13,117 nt of DNA from Cyanothece sp. UBA12306. Lineage in GTDB: Bacteria > Cyanobacteriota > Cyanobacteriia > Cyanobacteriales > Microcystaceae. The notes under the pieces are model-generated. The model was not told the origin of the DNA, ran no database searches, and worked only from the letters and a program-made list of their open reading frames with translations. A program made the translations under genes and the position numbers. Location of the stretch: positions 1,518 to 14,634 of the forward strand of contig DLXW01000013.1 in NCBI GenBank assembly GCA_003448685.1, written 5' to 3'. Shown in pieces: positions 1 through 7,405 of the stretch (positions are counted from its first letter, which is position 1; the number at the start of each line of letters is the position of its first letter).

Positions 1-1
1 T

Positions 2-1243
2 CTTAACCAATTGTTACCCGTTAATACCTACGGGGTTGCTGATATCAAATTTGAGCAAACTTCAACCTCCCCCTCTGAGGTCAAGATTACTCTGAATGTA
101 TCCCCAGATAGCCCGAACTGGCAAGCCTATTATTCCCGACTAGGGGGATTAGTGTTGTTGCCTAAAGGGGGATTATCTGCGGTGCAGGATTTAACTCCTC
201 CTGAACCTTCTGGTGATTATAATTCGGCTAATTCGGCTAATCAAAATCAAAAGCCTACTATTGGTACTATTTCACTGAGCAACAATAATAGCCAACTCCT
301 GATTCAGGCTAACCAATCGATTCAAGGTAGTGGTAATCTCGACCGTCGAACGGGAGTTTATAGCATTCGCATTCCTAACGTTCAACTGTCTGAATCTCTT
401 ACCGGTCCTCAATTAGGACGCAATAGTCCGATTTATGAGTTAAATGTGCGTCAAGTCACTGCGGATACGGTAGAGATTTTGGTGAAACCTTCTTTAGGGG
501 TTCGTTTCGGTAAACTTAGCCAACCCAATCAACAGGTGTTGGCTTTAGAGGTTCGTTCTTTACGAATCCCTAATCCTCCACCTAATACTAATCCCAATCC
601 TAATTCTAATCCCCGTCCCATTACTGTTCTACCTTCTCCTAACACTTCTTTACCCCCTCGCACTTCCTATCCCCCTGGCTCAGTTACTGGAACCCCTCGG
701 GGGAGGGTTCTGGTGGTAATTGACCCAGGTCATGGGGGTAAAGATCCTGGGGCAGTTGGGTTGAGGGGTTTACAGGAAAAAAATGTGATTCTGCCCATTT
801 CTTTGGATGTATCTCGCTTGTTGCAAAAACAGGGAGTTCAAGTTAAGTTAACTCGCAGCGCTGATTATTTTGTCAGTCTTCGAGGACGAACTCAAATAGC
901 TAATCGGGCCAGGGCTAATATTTTTGTGAGCATCCACGCTAATGCGGTGGGGGGTGGACGCTCTCATGTTAATGGTATGGAGGTTTTTTATTACGGAAAT
1001 CGGGCTTTAGCCGCAGCTATTCACGGTAGTATTATGCGCAGTATTAATGTTGTTGATCGCGGCGTTAAAAGAGGTCGATTTTATGTTCTCAGAAGCTCGA
1101 GAATGCCTGCTGCCTTAGTGGAAGTGGGTTTTGTGACAGGGGTTGAAGATAATCGCAATCTAAGTAATCCTGCCTATCGTCAAAGAATGGCCCAGGCGAT
1201 CGCCCAAGGAATTTTAGATTATATTCAACGAAAAGGACTTTAA
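2..1243 (+). CDS. amiC: N-acetylmuramoyl-L-alanine amidase (AMIN + Amidase_3), 5' end cut by window edge
   Basis: Zinc-dependent amidase that cleaves the bond between N-acetylmuramic acid and the peptide stem; it acts on septal peptidoglycan in the periplasm. The frame is open to the left edge, so the TTG at 11 is not taken as the start; the signal peptide and more N-terminal sequence should lie upstream. Counting from base 11, about residues 75-185 resemble an AMIN domain, with part of another before it. A Pro/Asn-rich linker follows (about 188-228), then the Amidase_3 domain. Its zinc and catalytic residues are all present: His in DPGHGG (codon 731-733), Glu in QEKNV (776), His in SIHANA (935) and Glu in VEVGF (1121). 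murI follows on the same strand, a pairing I recall from other cyanobacteria. The amiC symbol rests on domain order and context, so it is less certain than the family call. Confidence 0.93.
   Translation, partial: LNQLLPVNTYGVADIKFEQTSTSPSEVKITLNVSPDSPNWQAYYSRLGGLVLLPKGGLSAVQDLTPPEPSGDYNSANSANQNQKPTIGTISLSNNNSQLLIQANQSIQGSGNLDRRTGVYSIRIPNVQLSESLTGPQLGRNSPIYELNVRQVTADTVEILVKPSLGVRFGKLSQPNQQVLALEVRSLRIPNPPPNTNPNPNSNPRPITVLPSPNTSLPPRTSYPPGSVTGTPRGRVLVVIDPGHGGKDPGAVGLRGLQEKNVILPISLDVSRLLQKQGVQVKLTRSADYFVSLRGRTQIANRARANIFVSIHANAVGGGRSHVNGMEVFYYGNRALAAAIHGSIMRSINVVDRGVKRGRFYVLRSSRMPAALVEVGFVTGVEDNRNLSNPAYRQRMAQAIAQGILDYIQRKGL
1195..1204. repeat. HIP1 octamer (extended, GGCGATCGCC)
   Basis: Highly iterated palindrome 1, the octamer overrepresented in many cyanobacterial genomes, here inside the 3' end of the amidase gene. 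It is used as a taxonomic marker. Confidence 0.9.
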
Positions 1244-1337
1244 ATATAGTGGGATCTGGCTAAAATATATTTACTTTCTTAGATATCCGTGTTTCAATAT
1301 CAACAACTCAATTGTGGTGTGTGAGTTATTTATGTTT

Positions 1338-2186
1338 ATGAGAAATGTTCAAGATAGTCCAATTGGTGTGTTTGATAGTGGTGTGGGGGGATTAACTGTT
1401 TTAAGAGAACTCTATCGTCAATTACCCCAAGAATCAATTCTTTATTTTGCTGATACGGCTCGTTTGCCCTATGGAAATCGCTCGGCAGAGGAAATTGTGC
1501 AATTTGCCCGAGAAATTCTGACCTGGATGGGTCAACAAAACGTTAAAATGGCTATTATGGCTTGTAATACCAGCTCAGCCTTGGCTTTAGATCTAGTTCG
1601 TCAAGAATTTAATTTTCCTATTTTAGGAGTTATTTTACCAGGAGCTAGGGCAGCAGTTAAAAGAGGTCGCAGGATTGGAGTTATTGCTACCCCAGCCACC
1701 GCCCAAAGTAATGCCTATCGTCAAGCCATTCAAGAAATTAATCCTCAAGCCCAAGTCTGGCAAGTGGGATGTCCAGAATTTGTTCCTCTGATCGAACAAA
1801 ATCGTATCCATGATCCCTATACGAAACAAGTTGCTTGGCAATATTTAAGTCCTTTACTCGCCCAAAATATCGATACCCTGGTCTATGGCTGCACCCATTA
1901 TCATCATTTATCCCCTGTTTTCCAAAAGATTATTCCAGCTACAGTTAATTTAATCGATCCTGCCAACTTTGTGGTCGAAGCAGCTCAAAAAGAATTAGAA
2001 TTGATGGGATTGCGCCATAATTATGCTCCGTTACCCACTCGGTTTGGAGTGAGTGGTTGTCCTCAAACCTTTATGAGAATCTCTCAACAATGGTTAGGTT
2101 ATTGTCCCCTAACAGAAAAAATCTCCCTACCAAAAATTGTTAACTCTTCTCCTTTGATTGAAGAAAAACTCGAAATTATTGAATAA
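1338..2186 (+). CDS. murI: Glutamate racemase
   Basis: Interconverts L- and D-glutamate without a cofactor and supplies D-glutamate for the peptidoglycan peptide stem in the cytoplasm. The N-terminal signature PIGVFDSGVGGLTVL holds the conserved Asp. Both catalytic cysteines are visible: ACNTSSAL (Cys codon 1563) and YGCTHYHHL (Cys codon 1890, followed by the conserved Thr-His). Length is normal for the family, about 282 residues. The start is ambiguous: GTG 1314 and 1317, ATG 1332 and ATG 1338 are all in frame and none has a good Shine-Dalgarno sequence. ATG 1338 is chosen because homologues have only a short stretch before the GVFDSG motif; ATG 1332 is nearly as likely. The gene lies about 95 bp after the amidase on the same strand, consistent with a cell-wall gene pair. 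Confidence 0.95.
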   Translation: MRNVQDSPIGVFDSGVGGLTVLRELYRQLPQESILYFADTARLPYGNRSAEEIVQFAREILTWMGQQNVKMAIMACNTSSALALDLVRQEFNFPILGVILPGARAAVKRGRRIGVIATPATAQSNAYRQAIQEINPQAQVWQVGCPEFVPLIEQNRIHDPYTKQVAWQYLSPLLAQNIDTLVYGCTHYHHLSPVFQKIIPATVNLIDPANFVVEAAQKELELMGLRHNYAPLPTRFGVSGCPQTFMRISQQWLGYCPLTEKISLPKIVNSSPLIEEKLEIIE

Positions 2187-2193
2187 ATTTAGA

Positions 2194-2232
2194 ATTGGCT
2201 ATAATTAGGGTAGTTCCTGAACCATAACCAAT
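2194..2232 (+). terminator. Weak hairpin after murI
   Basis: Arms 2194-2202 (ATTGGCTAT) and 2224-2232 (ATAACCAAT) pair at eight of nine positions. They begin 7 bases after the murI stop and enclose a small GTTC/GAAC stem. No T-run follows, so it is not a textbook intrinsic terminator; it may only protect the 3' end of the transcript. Confidence 0.3.
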
Positions 2233-2286
2233 CCTTAGGGAAAAAATCTATCTTGGTAATTATCGCTTTGACTCGATTACGAGAGT

Positions 2287-2403
2287 TTATCCCAAATCAC
2301 GGGGAGGTGGAAAAATCCACTTTCGCGTGCGTTTGGCAATCATCAGTAATCCATAAATCGTCAACAGATAAAGAGCGGCGAGAAGCAGAGTGATCACAGG
2401 CAT
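2287..2403 (-). CDS. Candidate small single-helix membrane protein, 38 aa
   Basis: An ATG at 2401-2403 opens a 38-codon minus-strand frame ending in TAA at 2287-2289. It begins MPVITLLLAALYLL, runs as one hydrophobic segment to about residue 23, then turns basic (KRTRKW) and ends with a Pro-rich tail (FPPPRDLG). This fits a one-span protein with the basic tail in the cytoplasm or stroma-like side, a layout common among small photosynthetic and NDH-1 subunits. It does not match any psb, psa, pet or ndh small subunit that I can recall. The stretch looks richer in G+C than its AT-rich flanks, as coding DNA is here. No clear Shine-Dalgarno sequence precedes the ATG, and no promoter is obvious. 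It is convergent with murI and divergent from sds. Function unknown; it could be a chance ORF. Confidence 0.5.
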   Translation of the reverse strand: MPVITLLLAALYLLTIYGLLMIAKRTRKWIFPPPRDLG

Positions 2404-2583
2404 TTTTTGTGGTTAGTCTATCATGGCTAGGGTGGGCATCAGCTAAGAGATATCTGATTATTTAGTTAGGGTAAACTACCTAAGCGTTGGAGCTAAGTAG
2501 TCAAAAATAACAGGATGAAAATAAGTATTTCTCCATGCTCAAATTCTAAGGATACCCAAGCCCAGGATTGAAGTACATAAGGA

Positions 2584-2626
2584 AAACGGACTTGGTAATT
2601 AACCCAAGCTAACCTTTTCTCCGTTT
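2584..2626. repeat. Nested stem-loop in murI-sds intergenic region
   Basis: The outer arms AAACGGA (2584-2590) and TCCGTTT (2620-2626) are perfectly complementary. They stack directly on an inner stem CTTGG (2591-2595)/CCAAG (2604-2608) with an 11-nt bulge on the 3' side. It could be a structured RNA segment; no known family is recognised. Confidence 0.4.
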
Positions 2627-2903
2627 AACCAATCCACAGGTGAGTAATACTGAATCGATATACCTTAGCAATAATTAGCTTAGAAAAGCTAATAGAGTTC
2701 TTACCTTCCAATCTCATCGCTAGAATTGACATCTACGATACTTGGGGAACAAAAGGAAGATGGGAAATTACTAAAACCCTTACTACTAACTTAACATAAG
2801 AAATACGGTTATGTCAGTTTTTTTTAGTGATTTTACTAAGTCCAGAGAAATATTAAAGCAAAAAATTAACAGATTTCATTTCCTTGTCTGTAAAGGTTAG
2901 CTT
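2606..2903. repeat. 12-bp perfect inverted repeat, arms about 275 bp apart
   Basis: AAGCTAACCTTT at 2606-2617 is the exact reverse complement of AAAGGTTAGCTT at 2892-2903. The arms bound a 298-bp segment without a coding gene. Similarity stops abruptly at 12 bp and I see no convincing target-site duplication. A decayed non-autonomous element is possible; chance is also possible in AT-rich DNA. Confidence 0.3.
2674..2693. repeat. AT-rich hairpin, 7-bp perfect stem
   Basis: ATTAGCT (2674-2680) and AGCTAAT (2687-2693) pair perfectly around a 6-nt loop. There is no T-tract, so a terminator role is doubtful. It sits between the arms of the 12-bp inverted repeat. Confidence 0.35.
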
Positions 2904-2944
2904 AAAATAAATACAAGGATATGTAAACTTTCGTAACTGATGCC

Positions 2945-2954
2945 CCAAATTTGG
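2945..2954. promoter_or_regulatory. Palindrome CCAAATTTGG just upstream of the sds start
   Basis: A perfect 10-bp palindrome ends 7 bases before the sds ATG (2962). It overlaps a second possible pairing, TTGG (2951-2954) with CCAA (2959-2962), that would include the A of the start codon. No Shine-Dalgarno sequence is seen, so local structure or a bound protein could affect translation initiation. This is inference only. Confidence 0.3.
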
Positions 2955-2961
2955 CTAACCA

Positions 2962-3933
2962 ATGATATCAACCACTTCTCTATTTGCTCCTGTTGACGAC
3001 GATCTACGCCTTCTCACTAATAATCTTAAGCAGTTGGTCGGGGCCCGCCATCCCATTTTAGGGGCAGCCGCTGAACATCTGTTTGACGCAGGTGGTAAAC
3101 GTATTCGTCCTGCGATCGTCTTATTAGTTTCACGGGCTACTATGTTAGAAAGGGAGATTACTTCTCGTCATCGACGCTTAGCTGAAATTACGGAGATGAT
3201 TCACACAGCCAGTCTGGTTCATGATGATGTGGTTGATGATGCAGAACTCCGACGCAATGTACCGACGGTTAACAGCCTTTTTGATAATCGAATTGCGGTT
3301 TTAGCTGGGGATTTTCTTTTTGCTCAGTCTTCTTGGTATTTAGCTAATTTAGATAATCTCGAAGTGGTTAAACTACTATCAGAAGTTATTCGAGATTTTG
3401 CTGAAGGGGAAATTCTCCAAGGAATCAATCGTTTTGATACAAGTCTTAATTTAGAAGCTTATTTAGAAAAGAGTTATTATAAAACAGCTTCACTAATTGC
3501 TAATAGTGCCAAGGCTGCTGCTGTTTTAAGTGATTGTTCTAGAGAAGTTATTGAAAATCTTTATGCTTACGGAAGAGACTTAGGATTAGCTTTTCAAATT
3601 GTGGATGATATCCTAGACTTTACTGCATCTACGGAGGTATTAGGTAAACCTTCCTGTTCTGATTTAATTAGTGGTAATATTACAGCCCCTGCTCTTTTTG
3701 CCATGGAAGAAAAACCCTATTTACAAACTTTAATTGAACGGGAGTTCAGTGAAGATGGAGATTTAGAAAAAGCTTTATTATTAGTCAAAGAAAGCGATGG
3801 AATTGAGCGTTCTCGTGAGTTAGCCGCTCATCATGCCCAATTAGCTTTGAATAATCTTGACTGTCTATCGCCTTCATCTTCGGCTCAAGTCTTAAAGGAT
3901 CTCGTAGATTATGCTTTAAGTCGACTTTATTGA
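2962..3933 (+). CDS. sds: Solanesyl (all-trans polyprenyl) diphosphate synthase
   Basis: Long-chain trans-prenyltransferase that extends allylic diphosphates with isopentenyl diphosphate; in cyanobacteria the product is the C45 tail of plastoquinone-9. Family signatures appear in order: GGKRIRP (residues 44-50), the first Asp-rich motif HDDVVDDAELRR (Asp88, Asp89, Asp92) and the second, VDDILDFT (Asp215, Asp216, Asp219). The 323-residue length is typical. The residues just before the first Asp-rich motif (HTASLVH) are small rather than bulky aromatic, which fits a long-chain product; exact chain length is inferred. ATG 2962 is taken because MISTTSLFAPV leads naturally into the first helix. 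The gene is on the same strand as murI but 775 bp away, so it probably has its own promoter. It is convergent with hemL. Confidence 0.93.
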   Translation: MISTTSLFAPVDDDLRLLTNNLKQLVGARHPILGAAAEHLFDAGGKRIRPAIVLLVSRATMLEREITSRHRRLAEITEMIHTASLVHDDVVDDAELRRNVPTVNSLFDNRIAVLAGDFLFAQSSWYLANLDNLEVVKLLSEVIRDFAEGEILQGINRFDTSLNLEAYLEKSYYKTASLIANSAKAAAVLSDCSREVIENLYAYGRDLGLAFQIVDDILDFTASTEVLGKPSCSDLISGNITAPALFAMEEKPYLQTLIEREFSEDGDLEKALLLVKESDGIERSRELAAHHAQLALNNLDCLSPSSSAQVLKDLVDYALSRLY

Positions 3934-3969
3934 AATGACAAAGCTCATAATTGATGGTCAAGAAACAAA

Positions 3970-4019
3970 AGGCGATCAGTTCAATTTATCTTAGATATAT
4001 TAACAATAACTGATCGCCT
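3970..4019. terminator. Bidirectional hairpin between convergent sds and hemL
   Basis: AGGCGATCAGTT (3970-3981) and AACTGATCGCCT (4008-4019) form a perfect 12-bp stem around a 26-nt AT-rich loop. It lies 36 bp after the sds stop and 8 bp beyond the hemL stop. Downstream T content is modest on both strands, so it may act as a two-way terminator or a transcript-end stabiliser. Each arm holds a partial HIP1 core (GCGATC). Confidence 0.6.
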
Positions 4020-4027
4020 ATTATTAA

Positions 4028-5329
4028 TTAAAGGCTTGAGAAGACCTCTTTAGCAGCAGATAAGGTACGATCAATATCATCTTGAGTGTGAGCTAAAGAA
4101 GTAAAGCCGGCCTCAAATTGGGAAGGAGCCAGATATATGCCCCTTTCTAGCATTCCTCGGTGAAAACTGCTAAATTTTGCTAGATCAGACTTTTTAGCAT
4201 CCTCGTAATTATGAACGGGCCCAGCTGTAAAGAACAAACCAAACATAGCACCAATATATCCGCCACAGGCAGTATGACCAGTTTCTTGAGCAAGCTTTAA
4301 TAAACCTTCACTTAGTTGTTGAGTTATTTGGTTTAAATATTCGTAAGTTCCAGGTTTTTGTAGCAATTCAAGGGTTTTAATTCCCGCCGTCATGGCCAAA
4401 GGATTACCCGATAGAGTTCCTGCTTGATACATTGGACCTGCTGGTGCCACCTTCTCCATAATATCTTTGCGGCCTCCATAGGCTCCCACGGGTAAACCAC
4501 CGCCAATTACTTTACCCAAGGTCGTTAAATCAGGGGTAATGCCAAACTTTTCTTGCGCTCCACCATAGGCTAAACGGAAGCCAGTCATCACCTCATCAAA
4601 GACCAATAAAGCTCCATTTTCTTGAGTCAACTCCCTTAAACCTTCTAAAAATCCAGCATCGGGGGTCACAAAGCCTGAATTACCGACGACAGGTTCTATA
4701 ATTATTCCCGCAATTTCACCTGGATTTTCTGCAAATAACGCTTTAACTGCCTCTAAATCGTTGTAAGGTGCTGTTAAAGTATAGCTAGTGGTGGCTTTAG
4801 GAACCCCTGGAGAGTCGGGTAATCCTAAGGTGGCTACCCCTGATCCTGCCTTGACTAAGAACATATCAGCGTGACCATGATAGCATCCTTCAAACTTGAT
4901 AATCTTATCCCGTCCCGTGAAAGCTCGCATCAAGCGAAGGACAGACATACAAGCTTCTGTTCCTGAATTGACAAATCGAACCATTTCAATGCTAGGAACT
5001 GCTTCAATGACCATTTCAGCCAAGATATTTTCTTGAAGAGATGGTGCGCCAAAACTGGTACCTTTGTCTAGGGCGTAATGGAGGGCCCCAATTACTTCAG
5101 GATGGGCATGGCCACAGATCGCTGGTCCCCAAGTTCCCACATAATCGATGTATTTGTTGTCATCCACATCCCAAATATAGGCTCCTTGGACGTGATCGAA
5201 AACAATCGGTTGTCCACCAACAGAATTAAATGCTCGCACTGGAGAACTGACCCCACCAGGCATTAATTTCTTAGCTGCGGCGAAAATTTCTTCTGATTTG
5301 GTGGTTGTGAATGATGCTGTGCTAACCAC
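4028..5329 (-). CDS. hemL: Glutamate-1-semialdehyde 2,1-aminomutase
   Basis: PLP-dependent enzyme that converts glutamate-1-semialdehyde to 5-aminolevulinate, the last step of the C5 route feeding heme, chlorophyll and phycobilin synthesis. The protein is 433 residues, the usual size. Visible motifs are the N-terminal [12 protein letters not shown], the substrate/PLP region [24 protein letters not shown], the aspartate strand FDEVMTGFR, and the PLP lysine in [13 protein letters not shown]. That lysine falls at residue 273 (codon 4511-4513), the position known for the Synechococcus enzyme. The start is GTG (complement of 5327-5329), supported by a strong Shine-Dalgarno AAGGAG (complement of 5336-5341) six bases upstream, the best in the window. 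It is transcribed alone and converges on sds. Confidence 0.97.
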   Translation of the reverse strand: MVSTASFTTTKSEEIFAAAKKLMPGGVSSPVRAFNSVGGQPIVFDHVQGAYIWDVDDNKYIDYVGTWGPAICGHAHPEVIGALHYALDKGTSFGAPSLQENILAEMVIEAVPSIEMVRFVNSGTEACMSVLRLMRAFTGRDKIIKFEGCYHGHADMFLVKAGSGVATLGLPDSPGVPKATTSYTLTAPYNDLEAVKALFAENPGEIAGIIIEPVVGNSGFVTPDAGFLEGLRELTQENGALLVFDEVMTGFRLAYGGAQEKFGITPDLTTLGKVIGGGLPVGAYGGRKDIMEKVAPAGPMYQAGTLSGNPLAMTAGIKTLELLQKPGTYEYLNQITQQLSEGLLKLAQETGHTACGGYIGAMFGLFFTAGPVHNYEDAKKSDLAKFSSFHRGMLERGIYLAPSQFEAGFTSLAHTQDDIDRTLSAAKEVFSSL

Positions 5330-5335
5330 GCTTTT

Positions 5336-5341
5336 CTCCTT
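5336..5341 (-). promoter_or_regulatory. Strong Shine-Dalgarno site of hemL
   Basis: AAGGAG on the minus strand with a six-base spacer to the GTG at 5327-5329. It decides the hemL start and supports use of GTG. Most other genes here have weak or no such site. Confidence 0.8.
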
Positions 5342-5426
5342 ATATCTTTATGGATTTTCTACACTGACTTGTCTACTCTAATTAAACCATTAATTTGTTC
5401 CCTAACTATAACTAATAAGTTTATTG

Positions 5427-5444
5427 TGTAAACAATTGTAAACA
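5427..5444. promoter_or_regulatory. Paired TGTAAACA direct repeat upstream of hemL
   Basis: TGTAAACA occurs at 5427-5434 and again at 5437-5444, a 10-bp period (about one helical turn), overlapping the palindrome ACAATTGT (5432-5439). It lies about 100 bp upstream of the hemL start. The arrangement suits a DNA-binding protein contacting one face, but it does not match the NtcA consensus (GTA-N8-TAC). The regulator, if any, is unknown. Confidence 0.3.
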
Positions 5445-5551
5445 AAAATAATATTTAATCTATCATTTGACTTTTAAAATAGACCGACACATCAATAATA
5501 ATTGTTTTTTACTAGAGGGATGATTTAATAAATTCAAAAGCTGTTACCAAA

Positions 5552-5734
5552 TCAAATTTTCCTAGACTCACCAAGAGATATAACTTTTTTTGCTCCTTTT
5601 CTCTTAAATTGTTTACTATAAAATCCTTCTCCATAACCGAGGTCAAGAATTGATTTATCTGTGACATCACCAAGGGTTTTAAAATAGCTAAAAGAATCTA
5701 CATAAAGAACAATTGGTACGGTATGAAGTTTTTG
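5552..5734 (-). pseudogene. Relic of a class I SAM-dependent methyltransferase
   Basis: A stop-to-stop minus-strand frame of 60 codons with no proper start carries the N-terminal core of a class I methyltransferase. It reads DSFSYFKTLGDVTDKS, then motif I as ILDLGYGEGFYSKQF, then KRKGAKKVI. In intact relatives motif I is usually D-L-(A/G)-C-G-x-G and is followed by an acidic SAM-ribose strand of the type GVDIS. Here Tyr replaces the usual Cys, and the frame degenerates right after KKVI and stops at TGA (5552-5554). Upstream, the frame is closed by TAG (5735-5737), while a neighbouring frame reads FIPYQLFF, suggesting a frameshift near 5705-5735. About three quarters of a normal gene is missing. 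It lies between hemL and the oxidoreductase and is not expected to be functional. Confidence 0.7.
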
Positions 5735-5839
5735 CTATTGTTAAGCAATAATTTCCTATTCTTGATTCATAATATATAAGCCAGCAATTGATTAACTTTT
5801 GACTAAAATAGATATTTGAATGTGAGTGGAGAAAAACTG

Positions 5840-7378
5840 ATGAATTCAGATTTTATTGTCGTTGGAAGTGGCATTGGGGGCTTGAGTTGTGCGGTTATGT
5901 TAGCCTATTACGGTCGAATGGTAACTGTGTGTGAAAGTCATTCCCTTGCCGGTGGAGCCGCCCACAGTTTTGAGCGTGAGGGTTTTATTTTTGATAGTGG
6001 TCCATCTTTATATTCGGGACTCTCTTATACACCCTCTCTTAACCCGCTTAAACAAATATTAGATATTATTGAAGAACCCGTACCATGTGTTAATTATGAT
6101 ACTTGGGGATGTTGTTTGCCCGAAGGCCAATTTAAAACCTCTGTTGGAGCCGACCAATTTTGTGAGGTTTTAAGGCAGTTACGGGGCGAGAAAGCTGTGG
6201 CTGAGTGGCGAAAGCTGCAACAAGTGATGAAACCTTTGGGGCGTGCAGTGGTAGCTATTCCTCCGGCATCGTTTAGGTTTGATCGGAATGCTCTTTTGAC
6301 CATGGGTCGTTTTCTCCCCCATGCCATTGCCCAAGGGTCAAATTTGTTCAAACTCACCGGTGCGTTTAGCGACATTGCTGATACAGTTATTACAGATCCT
6401 TTTATTCGTAATTGGTTAGATCTCCTGTGTTTTCTCCTCTCAGGACTTCCTAGTAATGGAACAAGTGCGGCGGAGATGGCTTTTATGTTTGCTGATTGGT
6501 ATCGACCAGGAGTCCTGTTAGATTATCCTATTGGGGGTAGTGGATCTTTAGTCAAAGCTCTTGTCAAAGGTTTAGAGAAATTTGGTGGACAATTACGATG
6601 TTCGTCCCATGTTGAAGAGATTGTAGTGGAAAATCAGCGTGCGGTAGGTGTGCGCTTGGGTAGTGGGGAGATAATTCGATGCCAGCAAGGGGTGATTTCT
6701 AATGCTTCGGTTTGGAATACTTTGAAATTAATTCCTGTGGATGGTGTTCCGACAAAATGGCGCGCAAAAAGAGAACAAACTCCTGCCTGTGACAGTTTTT
6801 TACACCTTCATTTAGGCATAGATGGGACTGATTTACCTTCAGATTTAGCTTGTCATTATATTATTGTCAATGACTGGTCTATTGGGATAGATGCACCGCA
6901 AAATGTGGTTTTAGTCTCCATTCCTTCTTTGGTTAACCCCACCTTAGCACCACCAGGAAAACAGACAATTCATGTTTATACACCCGCTAATGAACCTTAC
7001 CATCTTTGGGCAGGTATGAAACGAAATAGTCTGGCTTATCAGCAACAAAAACAAGAACGTACCTCGGTGATGTGGCAAGCTTTAGAACGAATTATCCCTG
7101 ATATACGATCTCGTTGTGAGGTAACATTAATCGGAACCCCCTTAACTCATGAACGCTTTTTACGACGAAAGTACGGTTCTTATGGTCCAGCTATTCAAGC
7201 GGGGAAAGAGTTATTTCCCTCTCCAACTACTCCTTTATTAGGTTTATGGTGTTGTGGAGATTCTACTTTTCCTGGCATTGGTTTACCTGCTGTAGCAGCT
7301 AATGGCATGATGGTTGCTAATACTTTTGCTTCAGTTCCTCAACATTTACAAATGTTAAACAAGATTCGAGCAAATTGA
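5840..7378 (+). CDS. FAD-dependent oxidoreductase, phytoene desaturase / carotenoid isomerase (CRTISO)-like family
   Basis: Flavoprotein of the CrtI/CRTISO fold. The N-terminal dinucleotide-binding fold reads FIVVGSGIGGLSCAVMLA (residues about 5-22, with Gly9, Gly11, Gly14) and ends in an acidic residue (CESHS, Glu32). It is followed by LAGGAAHSFEREGFIFDSGP, a family signature. The C-terminal FAD contact is WCCGDSTFPGIGLPAVAANG. The protein is 512 residues, a normal size. ATG 5840 is chosen because GGAG lies eight bases upstream (5828-5831) and because MNSDFIVVGSG is a typical beginning; an in-frame TTG at 5816 would add eight residues. Relatives act on carotenoids or other polyprenoids, but the substrate cannot be read from sequence. 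It resembles the less-characterised CRTISO-like group of cyanobacteria and plants more than classical CrtH; this is from memory. Confidence 0.85.
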   Translation: MNSDFIVVGSGIGGLSCAVMLAYYGRMVTVCESHSLAGGAAHSFEREGFIFDSGPSLYSGLSYTPSLNPLKQILDIIEEPVPCVNYDTWGCCLPEGQFKTSVGADQFCEVLRQLRGEKAVAEWRKLQQVMKPLGRAVVAIPPASFRFDRNALLTMGRFLPHAIAQGSNLFKLTGAFSDIADTVITDPFIRNWLDLLCFLLSGLPSNGTSAAEMAFMFADWYRPGVLLDYPIGGSGSLVKALVKGLEKFGGQLRCSSHVEEIVVENQRAVGVRLGSGEIIRCQQGVISNASVWNTLKLIPVDGVPTKWRAKREQTPACDSFLHLHLGIDGTDLPSDLACHYIIVNDWSIGIDAPQNVVLVSIPSLVNPTLAPPGKQTIHVYTPANEPYHLWAGMKRNSLAYQQQKQERTSVMWQALERIIPDIRSRCEVTLIGTPLTHERFLRRKYGSYGPAIQAGKELFPSPTTPLLGLWCCGDSTFPGIGLPAVAANGMMVANTFASVPQHLQMLNKIRAN

Positions 7379-7381
7379 CAC

Positions 7382-7405
7382 TCCCACGGCTAGAAGCGCG
7401 TGGGA
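7382..7405. mobile_element. Hairpin resembling an IS200/IS605-type element end
   Basis: TCCCACG (7382-7388) and CGTGGGA (7399-7405) pair perfectly, with an inner GCT/AGC stem and a small bulge, followed by TTT. The motif CACTCCCACGGCTA...GTGGGATT closely resembles the palindrome that, as I recall it, follows tnpB genes of IS605-family elements in cyanobacteria. No transposase remains nearby. It starts three bases after the oxidoreductase stop and 14 bp from the holA stop, so today it probably acts as a terminator for one or both genes. Solo element end or plain terminator cannot be separated by eye. Confidence 0.5.

Larger units (their letters stand above)
2187..2961. other. Long murI-sds intergenic region
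   Basis: These 775 bp contain no large gene. Listed separately are the candidate small membrane ORF (2287-2403, minus), the weak hairpin after murI, a nested stem (2584-2626), an AT-rich hairpin (2674-2693), a 12-bp inverted repeat and a palindrome before sds. I found no tRNA-like T-loop and no recognisable riboswitch. A stop-free stretch at 2644-2799 on the plus strand has no ATG, GTG or TTG start and no recognised similarity. The sds promoter should lie in the last 100 bp, but I see no convincing -35/-10 pair there. Confidence 0.6.
5330..5839. other. Divergent intergenic region hemL / FAD oxidoreductase
   Basis: About 510 bp of AT-rich DNA between two outward-facing genes. Listed separately are the hemL ribosome-binding site, a paired TGTAAACA repeat and a methyltransferase relic at 5552-5734 on the minus strand. 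Both gene promoters should be here, but no clear -35/-10 pair stands out for either. Confidence 0.6.

Noticed and set aside
11..13. The TTG at base 11 as the start of the amidase
   Set aside because: The reading frame continues upstream to the window edge without a stop, and the protein would lack a signal peptide and the start of its AMIN region, so the gene is truncated by the window.
2644..2799. A 51-codon stop-free plus-strand frame in the murI-sds spacer, reading LPSNLIARIDIYDTW near its middle
   Set aside because: It has no ATG, GTG or TTG start and no ribosome-binding site, and I recognise no family. A stretch this long is not rare by chance across six frames of a 775-bp spacer.
5428..5444. 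A possible NtcA binding site upstream of hemL
   Set aside because: The GTA half-site is present but the matching TAC at N8 is not; the sequence continues TAA.
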